Below, piece after piece: positions 1 to 8,243 of a stretch of 64,000 nucleotides of DNA. Where the stretch lies: the NCBI RefSeq assembly GCF_015645445.1, contig NZ_JADOGI010000020.1, positions 1-64,000 of the forward strand, in the 5' to 3' direction. The number at the start of each line of letters is the position of its first letter. Positions within the stretch are counted from its first letter, which is position 1. Under the pieces are notes generated by a model, which ran no database searches, was not told the DNA's origin, and worked only from the letters and a program-made list of their open reading frames with translations. The DNA is from Nonomuraea cypriaca. GTDB taxonomy: Bacteria > Actinomycetota > Actinomycetes > Streptosporangiales > Streptosporangiaceae. The position numbers were made by a program, and so were the translations under genes.

Positions 1-666
1 CCCTGGGCCGCTCGGGGGCTGTGGCCGCGCGGTCGGCTGGGCGCCGCTGGCAGGCTGCGGCCGAACGCCCGAATGAGGGCCGCTGGCGGGCTGTGCTCGA
101 ACGCGCGGCTGGGGCGTGGTCTCCGGAGCGCCCGGCCTGGGTCCGGTGTCCCGGGCGCCCGGCTTGGACGCCGCTCCCGAGGCGCCCGGCACAGCTCCAG
201 AGGTGCGCGGCACAGCTCCAGAGGTGCCCGGCGCGGATCCCGGAGTGTCCGGCGCGGGTCCAGAGGCGCCCGGCGCGGTGCCTGGGGCGCCCGGCTTGGT
301 GCTGGAGGTGCCCGGCTTGGGCGTTGGGGTGCCCCGTTTGGGCTGGGGGCTTGGGGACTGGGTGGGTGTGGTCCCGCCCTTCTCCGTCGGCGGGAGGGGG
401 AGCCGGAAGGCCGTGGTCGTGTCCACGGTCGGCTCGGGGCGTTCGGCCTCCTCGGCGGCGCCCTCAGCACGCTCAGAAGAGCCCTCGGACGAGTCGGAGC
501 CCTTCGCGGGCGGCTCGTCGGTCTCGAACGTCAGCTTCGGGATGACCCCGGTAGCCTCCGGATCGAAGGGCACGTCTGACTCCTCCTTGTCCCCGCGCAC
601 GTTCGAGGATCCGGTGATCCCCGTTGTCATGCCATCGCCGTCCCGTTGCCTCACGTTGACCATCAT
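1..666 (-). CDS. Pro/Gly-rich low-complexity protein, partial (3' end outside window)
   Basis: An open frame without a stop runs from an ATG at 666 to the window edge (222 codons). The ATG overlaps the TGA of the flippase gene (ATGA), so it is the last visible gene of the polysaccharide operon and is probably translationally coupled. The first 80 residues are acidic and Ser/Glu-rich. From about residue 95 the protein turns into Pro/Gly/Ala/Thr-rich, collagen-like short repeats (KPGAPGTAPGASG and variants) that continue past the edge. No signal peptide, membrane segment or known domain is visible in this part. Such regions are usually flexible linkers, so the functional domain may lie beyond the window. 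Role unknown; context suggests the cell envelope. Confidence 0.6.
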   Translation of the reverse strand, partial: MMVNVRQRDGDGMTTGITGSSNVRGDKEESDVPFDPEATGVIPKLTFETDEPPAKGSDSSEGSSERAEGAAEEAERPEPTVDTTTAFRLPLPPTEKGGTTPTQSPSPQPKRGTPTPKPGTSSTKPGAPGTAPGASGPAPDTPGSAPGTSGAVPRTSGAVPGASGAASKPGARDTGPRPGAPETTPQPRVRAQPASGPHSGVRPQPASGAQPTARPQPPSGPG

Positions 667-1979
667 GCGGCCCCGGGCGACCCCTGGGTGACAATCGACT
701 TCCCGGTTTCGCCGAATTTGAGAATTCTACGCAGATTTCTAAAGATCAAAAGTGCCATCAGCAGCTCGCTGGAGAGCAGTCCGTAGCCTACGGCGTTCAC
801 CCCCGCGTACGGGAACAGCGCCACAGTGGACACCAGCACCATCACGGCCAACCCGATCTGGACGACCGCCAGCCGCCGTGCCTGGCTCTGCGCCCGCAGC
901 GCGCTGAGATAGACCTCGATCAGCACCCGGGGCAGCACGGCCAGCGACATCAGCCGCAGCAGCGTCGTGCCCTCCTCGGCGAACGCGGATCCGAAGATGG
1001 TCAGGATCAGCGGCGCCCCGATGATCGACACCGCGATGATCGGCGTGACGATCAGGAAGGCCCGCTGCAGCGCCCGCCGGGAGTTCTGGGCCAGTTTGGA
1101 CCGTTCGAAAGAGCCCTCGACGGTCAGCGACACCGCCATGTTCATGGCCAGCAGTTCGATCATGCTGGCCAGCGTGAACGCCATCGAGAAGCGCCCGAAG
1201 GTGGCCTCGCCCACCTGCGTCGCGACCACCACGGGGACCAGGTAGACGATGGCCAGGATGGACAGCGCCCCGGGGAAGTCCCCGGCCAGGAACCGGCCGA
1301 TCTCGCGCAGCCTGGGCGGCTCCTGGACGGCGTCGGCCTGCCTGATGTGCCTGGGCACCACCACGCCGAAGATCAGCCAGTTGACCGGGATCAGCGCGAG
1401 CGCGGTCGGGATGACCCAGGACACGAAGATCCCGCCTGCTGGGAGCGCTCCAGCCAGTGCGACCAGCAGCCCCATCTTGACCAGGCCGAAGATCAGGTTG
1501 TTCATGGGCACGAACGTGGCCCTGCGCAGCCCCGTCAGGACCACGTCCTGCAGCGTGAACACGGCCCACACGACCACCGAGCCCAGGAAGAAGAGACCGG
1601 GCCCGAATCCGTTCAGCACCGAGTAGGTCTTGCCCCACATGGGCAACGTCAGGAGGAAACCGAGGGCCGCGACCCCGCCCGTGGCGGCGGCCAGGCCGTA
1701 CCCGCGCAGGATGAGCTCGGGTGTGCGGCGGCCCGCGACCGGCAGGTAGCGGGCCAGAGCGCCGACGAACCCGAGCGCGGTCAGCGACGCGAACAGGCGC
1801 ATCGCCGTGATGACCGCCTGCCCGCGGCCGAACTCCTCTGGCGTGTAGAAGTGGGCGGCCAGCAGCCAGTAGCCCATGCCGAGCACGCCGGTGATGACGG
1901 TGTTCGACATGAGCGCGTAACCCTGGCGGAAGAGCGGGTTACGCAGGTCGATCAGGATCTTGCTCCAGATCCTAGACAT
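663..1979 (-). CDS. Polysaccharide flippase (Wzx/MATE-like, oligosaccharide exporter)
   Basis: A 438-residue protein made almost entirely of hydrophobic helices, about 12 membrane segments, starting about residue 20 (YALMSNTVITGVLGMGYWLL). Length and pattern fit the polysaccharide biosynthesis/MATE-like flippases that turn lipid-linked glycans across the membrane. The ATG at 1979 lies inside the 3' end of the deacetylase gene (8-bp overlap), and its stop overlaps the next gene by ATGA. It sits with two glycosyltransferases and a NodB deacetylase, which supports export of a glycan repeat unit. The glycan itself cannot be deduced. Confidence 0.85.
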   Translation of the reverse strand: MSRIWSKILIDLRNPLFRQGYALMSNTVITGVLGMGYWLLAAHFYTPEEFGRGQAVITAMRLFASLTALGFVGALARYLPVAGRRTPELILRGYGLAAATGGVAALGFLLTLPMWGKTYSVLNGFGPGLFFLGSVVVWAVFTLQDVVLTGLRRATFVPMNNLIFGLVKMGLLVALAGALPAGGIFVSWVIPTALALIPVNWLIFGVVVPRHIRQADAVQEPPRLREIGRFLAGDFPGALSILAIVYLVPVVVATQVGEATFGRFSMAFTLASMIELLAMNMAVSLTVEGSFERSKLAQNSRRALQRAFLIVTPIIAVSIIGAPLILTIFGSAFAEEGTTLLRLMSLAVLPRVLIEVYLSALRAQSQARRLAVVQIGLAVMVLVSTVALFPYAGVNAVGYGLLSSELLMALLIFRNLRRILKFGETGKSIVTQGSPGAA

Positions 1980-2775
1980 TTCCGCGCACCCGCTGCAGCC
2001 CGTACCTCGTCCGCCGCACGACCGCGTACCCCTTGGTGAGGATGCGCTCGCGCAGGTAGATGAGAGGTACGCCGTTGCCTTCTACGGCGCGCTTGAACAT
2101 GTTGATGGTCGTGCCCTTGCCGACCGTCAACCGGGGGATGGCGAGCATGTCGTGGCGGTCCGCGGCGATCGTGTTGGCCACGGCGCAGGCCGCGAAGTAG
2201 CCGGCCTTGCGCACCTCCTGGCGGACCCGGGCGCTGGAGTAGCCGTAGGGGTAGGCCATGGTGGCCACCGGCGCGCCGATCTTCTCCTCCAGCAGGCCCT
2301 TGTTCTTGCGCAGCTCCTGCCGGAGGTCCTCGGTGCGGAGCTGGTCGAGCTGGGGGTGGCTGTGGCTGTGGCCGCCGATCTCGATGCCGGTCTGCGCGGC
2401 CTCGCGGGCCTGCCCCCAGGACAACATGTCGTCCAGCGGGCGGCCCGCCGCGTCGCCGCCCGCGTCTGACACCCAGCCACTGGTCAGGAAGACCGTGGCC
2501 GGGAAGTTGTAGCGCTCGAGCAGCGGCAGCGCGTGGCTGTGGAAGTCGGCGTAGCCGTCGTCGAACGTCACCACGATCGGCTTGTCTGGCACCGAGCGGC
2601 CCTTGTTCTTGTTGAGCGAGGCCACCAGGTCACCCAGCGTGAGCGGGGTGAAGCCGTTCTCCGACAGGTACGCCAGCTGCTCGGCCAGGTCGCCGGGCCG
2701 CACCGCGTGCGGCCGCGTGTCGTCGTTGGGGCCGTCGGTGACGGAGTGGTACATCAGGATCGGAACCCGGATCAT
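1972..2775 (-). CDS. Polysaccharide deacetylase (NodB/CE4 family)
   Basis: 267 residues. The ATG at 2775 was chosen because it overlaps the upstream TGA (ATGA) and the family begins with the VPILMYHSV strand. CE4 motifs are visible: TFDDGY at residues 70-75 (catalytic base and metal Asp), the H-x3-H metal motif at 136-140 (HSHSH) and AYPYG at about 174-178. There is no signal peptide, so it probably acts on the inner face or is anchored by partners. The family removes N-acetyl groups from cell wall or capsule sugars. Third-last visible gene of the operon, between a GT2 and the flippase. Confidence 0.88.
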   Translation of the reverse strand: MIRVPILMYHSVTDGPNDDTRPHAVRPGDLAEQLAYLSENGFTPLTLGDLVASLNKNKGRSVPDKPIVVTFDDGYADFHSHALPLLERYNFPATVFLTSGWVSDAGGDAAGRPLDDMLSWGQAREAAQTGIEIGGHSHSHPQLDQLRTEDLRQELRKNKGLLEEKIGAPVATMAYPYGYSSARVRQEVRKAGYFAACAVANTIAADRHDMLAIPRLTVGKGTTINMFKRAVEGNGVPLIYLRERILTKGYAVVRRTRYGLQRVRGNV

Positions 2776-3716
2776 GATCGCGCCGCCCCTCTCAGTCGTA
2801 CGGACCCCACTGCGTAACCCCAGGCCGTCCAGGCCAGGCCGACCACGATCGCGGCGGCCCGGCCGAGCCCGCCCACGTCGCCGCGCAGCGTCTCGCCGAC
2901 CCCGCGCAGCGCGCCGAGCGGCAGCGTCTTGAACGCGTGCGCCCGCTCGCTGGCCAGCCCGTCCTGGGTGCCGACCTCCCGCGTCACCAGGGCCTTCGAC
3001 AGCCCCTCCGCGTAGCACCTGGACCTGAAGTAGGCGAACCGCTCGCGCTGCCCGGACACCTTGTGCCCGATCAGCGCGCGCGGCTCGAACAGCATGACCG
3101 AGCCCGGCTTGCGCTGGCTCAGCCTGATGCAGAACTCCGTCTCCTCGCAGCCCAGCGGGCGCGACTTGCGGCCCTGGACGCTGCGCCCGATGCCGCTGTG
3201 GAACCCGCCGACCTCGGACACGACGTCCCGCAGGAAGGCGGCGTTGCCGCCCATCACGTTGCGGATCGGGGCGCGCACCGCGGGCATGCCGCGGTAGGTG
3301 CACCCCACCGTCCAGTCGAACTCGTACGGGAACCACCGCGGCCGCGTGCCGGACGCCCACAGGGGTTCGGTACGGCCCCCCACGCCCACCACGCCGGGTT
3401 CCTGGAAGCCCTCCTCCAAAGCCTCCAGCCACCCGGCATCGGCGACCGCGTCGTCGTCGAGGAACGCGACGACCTCACCGTTGGCCGTGGCCACGCCGGT
3501 GTTCTTGCCCCCGGACAGCCCCTGCTCGTGCGTGTTCTCCACCACGATGGCCTGTGGATACTCGTGCTTGAGCTTGAGGTGCAGGTCGGGGTTGTGGTCG
3601 ACTACCAGGATCAGCTCGTGTGCCGGGCGTGTCTGGTTCTCGACCGACTCGACTGCCTGCCTGATGTCCTCCCACCGTTCCTCGGTGTAGACGCAGATGA
3701 CAACAGACGTGTTCAC
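2772..3716 (-). CDS. Family 2 glycosyltransferase with C-terminal membrane segment
   Basis: 314 residues. GT-A fold: SVVICVYTEERW near the N-terminus binds the nucleotide sugar, a DDD metal motif at 87-89, and EETEF at 191-195 in the place of the ED catalytic base region. A hydrophobic helix at about 285-305 would hold it at the membrane. The stop overlaps the deacetylase start (ATGA). Probably adds one sugar to the lipid-linked unit handled by the flippase; donor and acceptor unknown. Confidence 0.85.
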   Translation of the reverse strand: MNTSVVICVYTEERWEDIRQAVESVENQTRPAHELILVVDHNPDLHLKLKHEYPQAIVVENTHEQGLSGGKNTGVATANGEVVAFLDDDAVADAGWLEALEEGFQEPGVVGVGGRTEPLWASGTRPRWFPYEFDWTVGCTYRGMPAVRAPIRNVMGGNAAFLRDVVSEVGGFHSGIGRSVQGRKSRPLGCEETEFCIRLSQRKPGSVMLFEPRALIGHKVSGQRERFAYFRSRCYAEGLSKALVTREVGTQDGLASERAHAFKTLPLGALRGVGETLRGDVGGLGRAAAIVVGLAWTAWGYAVGSVRLRGAARS

Positions 3717-3727
3717 AACGGTCCTTT

Positions 3728-4561
3728 TTAAGCGACGCCTCGGTCAGCGGCGGGAGTGGCGGTCGGCTCAGGCTGAGGGGGAGAGGGCTGGCGTCGCCAC
3801 TCCTTCAGGATGGTCTTGAGCACGCGGAAGCCATCTCGTACGGCGTGCAGGTTGCTCTCGCCGTGGATGCGGTTGCGTTCGTGACTCGGCACCTCGTGCA
3901 CCTTCAGCCCGGCCTTGGCCGCGCGCACGTTCATCAGCGTCTCCACCTCGAAGCCGTCGCAGTCGAGGTCGAGCGCGTCGAGGTGACGGGCCCAGAAGGC
4001 GTTGTAGCCGTAGCACAGGTCGGTGTACTTGGTGTTGTACATGACGTTGACCATGCCGGTGAGCACCTTGTTGCCCAGGCGCCGGTTGAGCGTCAGGTCG
4101 TCGCTGCCGCCGCCGGCGGCGTAGCGACTGCCCTTGACGAAGTCGGCGCCCGTCACCAGCGCTCCGACGAACGAGATGATCTCGCGGCCGTCGGTCGAGC
4201 CGTCGGCGTCGATCATCACGATGATGTCGCTGGTGCACGCGGCGAAACCGGCGGACAGGGCGTCGCCCTTGCCCTTTCCGGTCTGCATGATCACCTTCAC
4301 GTTCGGCCGCAGGCGCTTGGCCACCGCCACGGTGTCGTCAACGGAGTTGCCGTCGACGAGCACGATCTCGTCGACCCACTGCGGGATCGTGGCGAAGACA
4401 TGGGGCAGGTTCTCGGCCTCGTTCATCGCCGGCACGACCACGCTCACCGTGGGCGAGATGGCCAGGTGCGGCGTGACGGGCGTGAAGCTGGATGGCGGCG
4501 GCATCGAGCGCAGTGGGGCGCTCTGGTGCTTGCCGTTGTGCTTGGTGATCTCGGGACTCAT
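3728..4561 (-). CDS. Family 2 glycosyltransferase, dolichyl/polyprenyl-phosphate sugar transferase type
   Basis: 277 residues from ATG 4561, with a GGAAGGA-like site about 11 bases upstream. After a 35-residue non-conserved Pro-rich leader comes VSVVVPAMNEAENLP, then EIVLVDGNSVDDT and the DAD metal motif at 118-120, the pattern of DPM1/GtrB-like enzymes. No C-terminal membrane helices, so it would be soluble or peripheral. It may load a sugar on polyprenyl phosphate for the same pathway. A gap of about 140 bases separates it from the FemAB-like gene upstream, and 11 bases from the GT2 downstream. Confidence 0.84.
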   Translation of the reverse strand: MSPEITKHNGKHQSAPLRSMPPPSSFTPVTPHLAISPTVSVVVPAMNEAENLPHVFATIPQWVDEIVLVDGNSVDDTVAVAKRLRPNVKVIMQTGKGKGDALSAGFAACTSDIIVMIDADGSTDGREIISFVGALVTGADFVKGSRYAAGGGSDDLTLNRRLGNKVLTGMVNVMYNTKYTDLCYGYNAFWARHLDALDLDCDGFEVETLMNVRAAKAGLKVHEVPSHERNRIHGESNLHAVRDGFRVLKTILKEWRRQPSPPQPEPTATPAADRGVA

Positions 4562-4700
4562 AGCGAGGGAAATCCTTCCGAGACCCCCGCGATGCGAACC
4601 GGACGCGGCCGCTCCCGGGTGCTGCGGGAACGGCGAAGCCGGTGAGCTGTGCATGTAGAGGGTCCTGTGGAGTGAGGGTGTATCTGCCGGGGTGGAGCGC

Positions 4701-5828
4701 TCAGCGTGCTCCGGTTGGTTCCTTGACTGCGTTGGGTGACTCCTGTTGCTGCATTGAGGCGCGCACCCGACCAAAGCCCTTGAGCACACGGTCGGCCGCC
4801 CTATAGAGAGACGGTCGCTCCATGACAATTGTTCGGGCTTTGTTGAAAGGAGTTCGGCCCATCCAGTGAACCGCCGCCGTGGGGGACGGTCTCGAGATGC
4901 GGCCTTCCGCGACGTACAGGACCCCGCTCTTGAGCCAGTCTTTGTACTCCTTGCCGCCCTTGCCCATGTCGACCATGTGCAGACCGTCGTTCGCGGCGGC
5001 CTCGGCCATCTGCAGGTGATGGACGATGCCCGGCGAATAACGGCCGAACTCGGTGTCGTAGGCGGGGAACCACCCGACGAGCGTGGTCGCCGTACGGAGG
5101 CCGAAATGCCCGGCCACCGGCACGTCCCCGGCATAGAGCATGGTGAGGACACCGCCGAAGTCCGATGACTGCTCGGCATGCATCATGTCCGTCAGCTCGA
5201 CGATCCACGGCTGGGCGAACCTGTCCACCCGGCCGGTACGGCGGTACTGGTCGGACTTCCAGGCCAGCAGCGTGCGCAGCACCTCGGGGTCGGCCGAGGC
5301 CCACTCGAAGCGCAGCTCACCCTGCTCCCTGCCGAGCTTGCGCTCCTTGTAGCGGACGGTCTTGAGGTTCTTCGGGGAGTTGGACTTCACCTGGTCGATC
5401 CAGGCGTCGAAGCCGGCGGTGAAGTCCATGACCGGCGCGGGCCGGACATCGGCTTCGTACGGGGCGAAGGTGGGCTGACCCGCCACGAGGTGGTCGAAGT
5501 CGAACACACTGAGCTTGCAGGCCCGCAACAGGACCTTGGCGTCGAGCTTGAGCTCCGGAAGTGAAATCAAACCGTGACACGTAGTGAGGAAGCCGCCGAG
5601 CGGTTTGCCGATGCCGAAGCTGTGCCGCTCGTACGGGAAGAACCCGGCGATGCCGCTGCCGTCGGAGATGACCGCCACCCTCACGTAGTCGCGCAAGCGG
5701 TCCATCGCGACGGCGAACTCGACCGACAGGAAGGGGTTGTCCAGACTCGGGTCGGACTTCTGCAACTCGCGCCACCGGGCACGTTCGGAGTCTCCGAGTT
5801 CTCTCGGCCGAACTACCTGGATCTTCAC
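4701..5828 (-). CDS. FemAB/GNAT-like aminoacyl- or acyltransferase (BioF2-like acetyltransferase fold)
   Basis: 375 residues from GTG 5828, which overlaps the TGA of the membrane protein upstream (GTGA) and follows a GAGGGGG site. The middle part (SPKNLKTVRYKERKLGRE, then VPVAGHFGLR and FGRYSPGIVHHLQMAE) matches the pattern of acyltransferases related to FemA/FemX and lipid II ligases, also found in capsule loci. Likely role is acyl or amino-acid decoration of a glycan or lipid intermediate; the substrate is not visible. An upstream start at 5939 is possible but would overlap the preceding gene heavily. Confidence 0.7.
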   Translation of the reverse strand: MKIQVVRPRELGDSERARWRELQKSDPSLDNPFLSVEFAVAMDRLRDYVRVAVISDGSGIAGFFPYERHSFGIGKPLGGFLTTCHGLISLPELKLDAKVLLRACKLSVFDFDHLVAGQPTFAPYEADVRPAPVMDFTAGFDAWIDQVKSNSPKNLKTVRYKERKLGREQGELRFEWASADPEVLRTLLAWKSDQYRRTGRVDRFAQPWIVELTDMMHAEQSSDFGGVLTMLYAGDVPVAGHFGLRTATTLVGWFPAYDTEFGRYSPGIVHHLQMAEAAANDGLHMVDMGKGGKEYKDWLKSGVLYVAEGRISRPSPTAAVHWMGRTPFNKARTIVMERPSLYRAADRVLKGFGRVRASMQQQESPNAVKEPTGAR

Positions 5829-6190
5829 CTTGCCCTGGCCCCCTCGGTCCTCATGCTCTTCCCCCGGTACAACACGCGAAGCACGTACATGAACCCGCCG
5901 AGCACGGCGACCGTCGCCACCCCGGCCCGCGGCGACCACGCGTTGAACAGCAACATGGCCTGTGCCAGAAGCACGTTCATCACGAGACTTGCCGCGGCTC
6001 CTACTGATAGTGCGGCAAGGGGATCACGATCACGCAACAGTCCGACGACCGCGGCCCCTGGCACCACCAGAAGGAACAGAGAGATCAGGAAGGGGCGCAG
6101 CGGCGTCTCGATGTCGAACAGCGCGACCGCCGCTCCCGCTATGCAGGCGAACGCCAGCAGCCATGCCAGCGCTCTGCGGTGCTTGAGCAT
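5825..6190 (-). CDS. Small integral membrane protein of the polysaccharide operon
   Basis: 121 residues from ATG 6190, preceded by GGAGAG about 9 bases upstream; a further upstream start at 6238 would add a polar, unlikely N-terminus. About four hydrophobic stretches (residues 8-25, 30-50, 55-80, 85-108) and a basic C-terminus. No family recognised. It is the first gene of the seven-gene operon, coupled to the FemAB-like gene. The 286 bases upstream (6191-6476) hold no gene and should contain the operon promoter; a TTGACG is visible on the minus strand near 6264-6269, but no good -10 pairs with it. Confidence 0.6.
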   Translation of the reverse strand: MLKHRRALAWLLAFACIAGAAVALFDIETPLRPFLISLFLLVVPGAAVVGLLRDRDPLAALSVGAAASLVMNVLLAQAMLLFNAWSPRAGVATVAVLGGFMYVLRVLYRGKSMRTEGARAR

Positions 6191-6476
6191 CTCCTGTTTC
6201 TCTCCTGCTCTTGCTGGTGAAAGCGCGAATGATCGCACTTCATGGGATCAATCCGCGCCCGGACACGTCAATGCCGACGCTTGGTGACCCGCTCCGGTTT
6301 ACCGGCACACAAAGATTTCTCGTGTGAGGTTCAACACACGGTCAAGTGGTCTCCGGCCCGGATGTGGTCCCCAAGCACACCAGAATGCCCTATGTGGCCT
6401 AGTGTCTTCGAGTCGGGGTCCGATTTATCCCCGTTTGTCGACTAAATATGTCGATCTTCCTTACTTTACGCTGACT

Positions 6477-8087
6477 TTACTCTGTGAGTGCCTCGGCCTC
6501 GGCGGTGTTCACCGAAGAGGCACCGGAAGAGGTATCCGTGCCGGTGGGCGACACGGTCGGCTCGGCGGAGTTCGTCGGCGGGTCGGTGGGCGGCTCCGAG
6601 ATCGGCGGCAGGTCGCCGTCCCAGGACAGCGAGCACGTCGCGGTGCCGCCGTTCGAGGTGAAGGCGACGCGGCCGCTGCCGGAGCTCGTCGGGTCGATCA
6701 CCGTCAGCCAGATCGCCACGGAGCCGCCGGCCTTGATCGATCCGCTCGCCGGGGACACGTCCAGCCCCTGCGAGGCGGTCGCCACCCAGGAGACCGCGGC
6801 GTTGCGGGCGCTGAGCCCGATCTTGGCCACCCCCTCGATGCCCCGCGGGCACGAGGCGCCCAGCCTGGCGCCCGGTCTGGCGGGCGGCGGCGCCGGACGG
6901 CGGCGGGTGGCCGTGGGCCCAGTGGCCGGCCTACTGGCCGGGCGCGCCGCCGGCGGCCGCGACGCGACCGCGGCGGACCGCGTACGGCTCGCCGTTGGCG
7001 TTGGCGTAGGGGTGGGCGGCGGCGTCGGCTCGTCCGCCTCGGGTACGCCCTCCGGCGCCGGGCTCTGAGCGGCCGTGGGAGCGGGGTCGGGGCGTAGCTC
7101 CGTGCCGTTGGAGGCGGCGCGGCCGTTGATCGCGACCATGGCGCCGGTCGCGGCCAGGACGCACGCGCCCGCCAGCACCACCGGCGCCAGGCGGCGCGGC
7201 CGGCGCCGGCTCTCGCGCGGCCTGCGCCGGCGCGAGCCCCGCTCGGCCGGCACGGGGAAGCCGGTCCGGTCGAAGCTGTCCCCGCGATCCGTGATCAGGG
7301 TACGGGTCTGGTCCCGCTGGGGGTTGACGCACGTGTCGATCACCCGGTGGCGCAGCGAGATCGGCGGGAACGCCACCGGCACCATGTCCAGGAGCCGCCC
7401 CGCCGAGACCTGCCGGTGCCGCCCCTCTGTGCACACCTCGCACCCGCCGATGTGCCCCGACAGCCGCCGGCGCAGCAGCGGGGTGAGCGGCCCCTCCCAC
7501 GAGTCCACCATCGCCGACAGGTCGGGACAGTGCGCCCGGCCGATCCTGGCCAGCACCACGGCCGCGGCGGCGTTCTCCAACTGGTCGCGGGCCCGGCCGA
7601 GCCTGGTGGCCGCCTGCCGCGAGGTCAGCGCCAGCACCGCGCCGGCCTCGGACGGGGTCAGCCGGTGGCGCAGCGACAGCTCCAGGACCTCACGGTCGTG
7701 CCCGTTCATGTCGCGCAGCGTCTCGCCGACGAGGTCGGCCAACTCGGGGTCGTCGAGCTCCTCCAGCACCGGCTCGGGCAGCCCGTCGGCCGGGGTGCCG
7801 CCCCGGTGCGCCATCCTGGCCCGCACCTGGAACCTGGTCAGCGCGTACAGCCACGCCCGCAGCCGGCCGGGCTCCTTCAGCCGGTCGACGCACCCCTGCG
7901 CGGTGACGAGCGCGTCGTGTACGGCGTCCGCAGCCACGTTCCCGTCCCCGGCCAGGGAGAAGGCGAAGTCGTGCAGCCGCTCGCCGTAGGAGTCGTACAG
8001 CCGGGCGGGAGCGTCGGCGTCCGCGCGTCGCAGAGCCGCGACCAGCTCGTGATCACCGGCACGATCGACGGTCGGCCATCCAGGCAC
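6477..8087 (-). CDS. ECF-type sigma factor fused to zinc-finger-like, membrane and extracellular (BACON-like) domains
   Basis: 536 residues from GTG 8087, chosen for the strong GGGGAGGG site 5 bases upstream; a GTG at 8117 is the alternative. Residues about 10-95 look like sigma region 2 (ARLYDSYGERLHDFAF) and about 120-175 like region 4 (HRLTPSEAGAVLALTSRQAATRLGR, split helix-turn-helix). Then come a CxxC/His segment near 205-220 (GHIGGCEVC, as in zf-HC2 anti-sigma domains), an Arg-rich stretch, one membrane helix at about 301-320, a Pro/Thr linker and a beta-rich C-terminus (about 420-500, VSWVATASQGLDVSPASG) like BACON domains. This suggests a sigma factor held at the membrane with an outside sensor or carbohydrate-binding domain. 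A few ECF groups are known with fused membrane domains. Confidence 0.75.
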   Translation of the reverse strand: MPGWPTVDRAGDHELVAALRRADADAPARLYDSYGERLHDFAFSLAGDGNVAADAVHDALVTAQGCVDRLKEPGRLRAWLYALTRFQVRARMAHRGGTPADGLPEPVLEELDDPELADLVGETLRDMNGHDREVLELSLRHRLTPSEAGAVLALTSRQAATRLGRARDQLENAAAAVVLARIGRAHCPDLSAMVDSWEGPLTPLLRRRLSGHIGGCEVCTEGRHRQVSAGRLLDMVPVAFPPISLRHRVIDTCVNPQRDQTRTLITDRGDSFDRTGFPVPAERGSRRRRPRESRRRPRRLAPVVLAGACVLAATGAMVAINGRAASNGTELRPDPAPTAAQSPAPEGVPEADEPTPPPTPTPTPTASRTRSAAVASRPPAARPASRPATGPTATRRRPAPPPARPGARLGASCPRGIEGVAKIGLSARNAAVSWVATASQGLDVSPASGSIKAGGSVAIWLTVIDPTSSGSGRVAFTSNGGTATCSLSWDGDLPPISEPPTDPPTNSAEPTVSPTGTDTSSGASSVNTAEAEALTE

Positions 8088-8243
8088 GGATTCCCTCCCC
8101 GCGGGTGGAACGGGCACTCAAGCCCCACGCGAAGAGGACGCCCCCTCACCCAACCGGGTTAACCGCCCATGCCCAACAGGCATGAGGTGTTGAAGGCGGC
8201 ATCGGGCGTACCAGCCCGCCTCCACTCAGTGGAGGCCATGAAC

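Noticed and set aside
21..691. Plus-strand open frames at the left edge
   Set aside because: Antisense to the coupled Pro/Gly-rich gene; no ribosome sites or domains.
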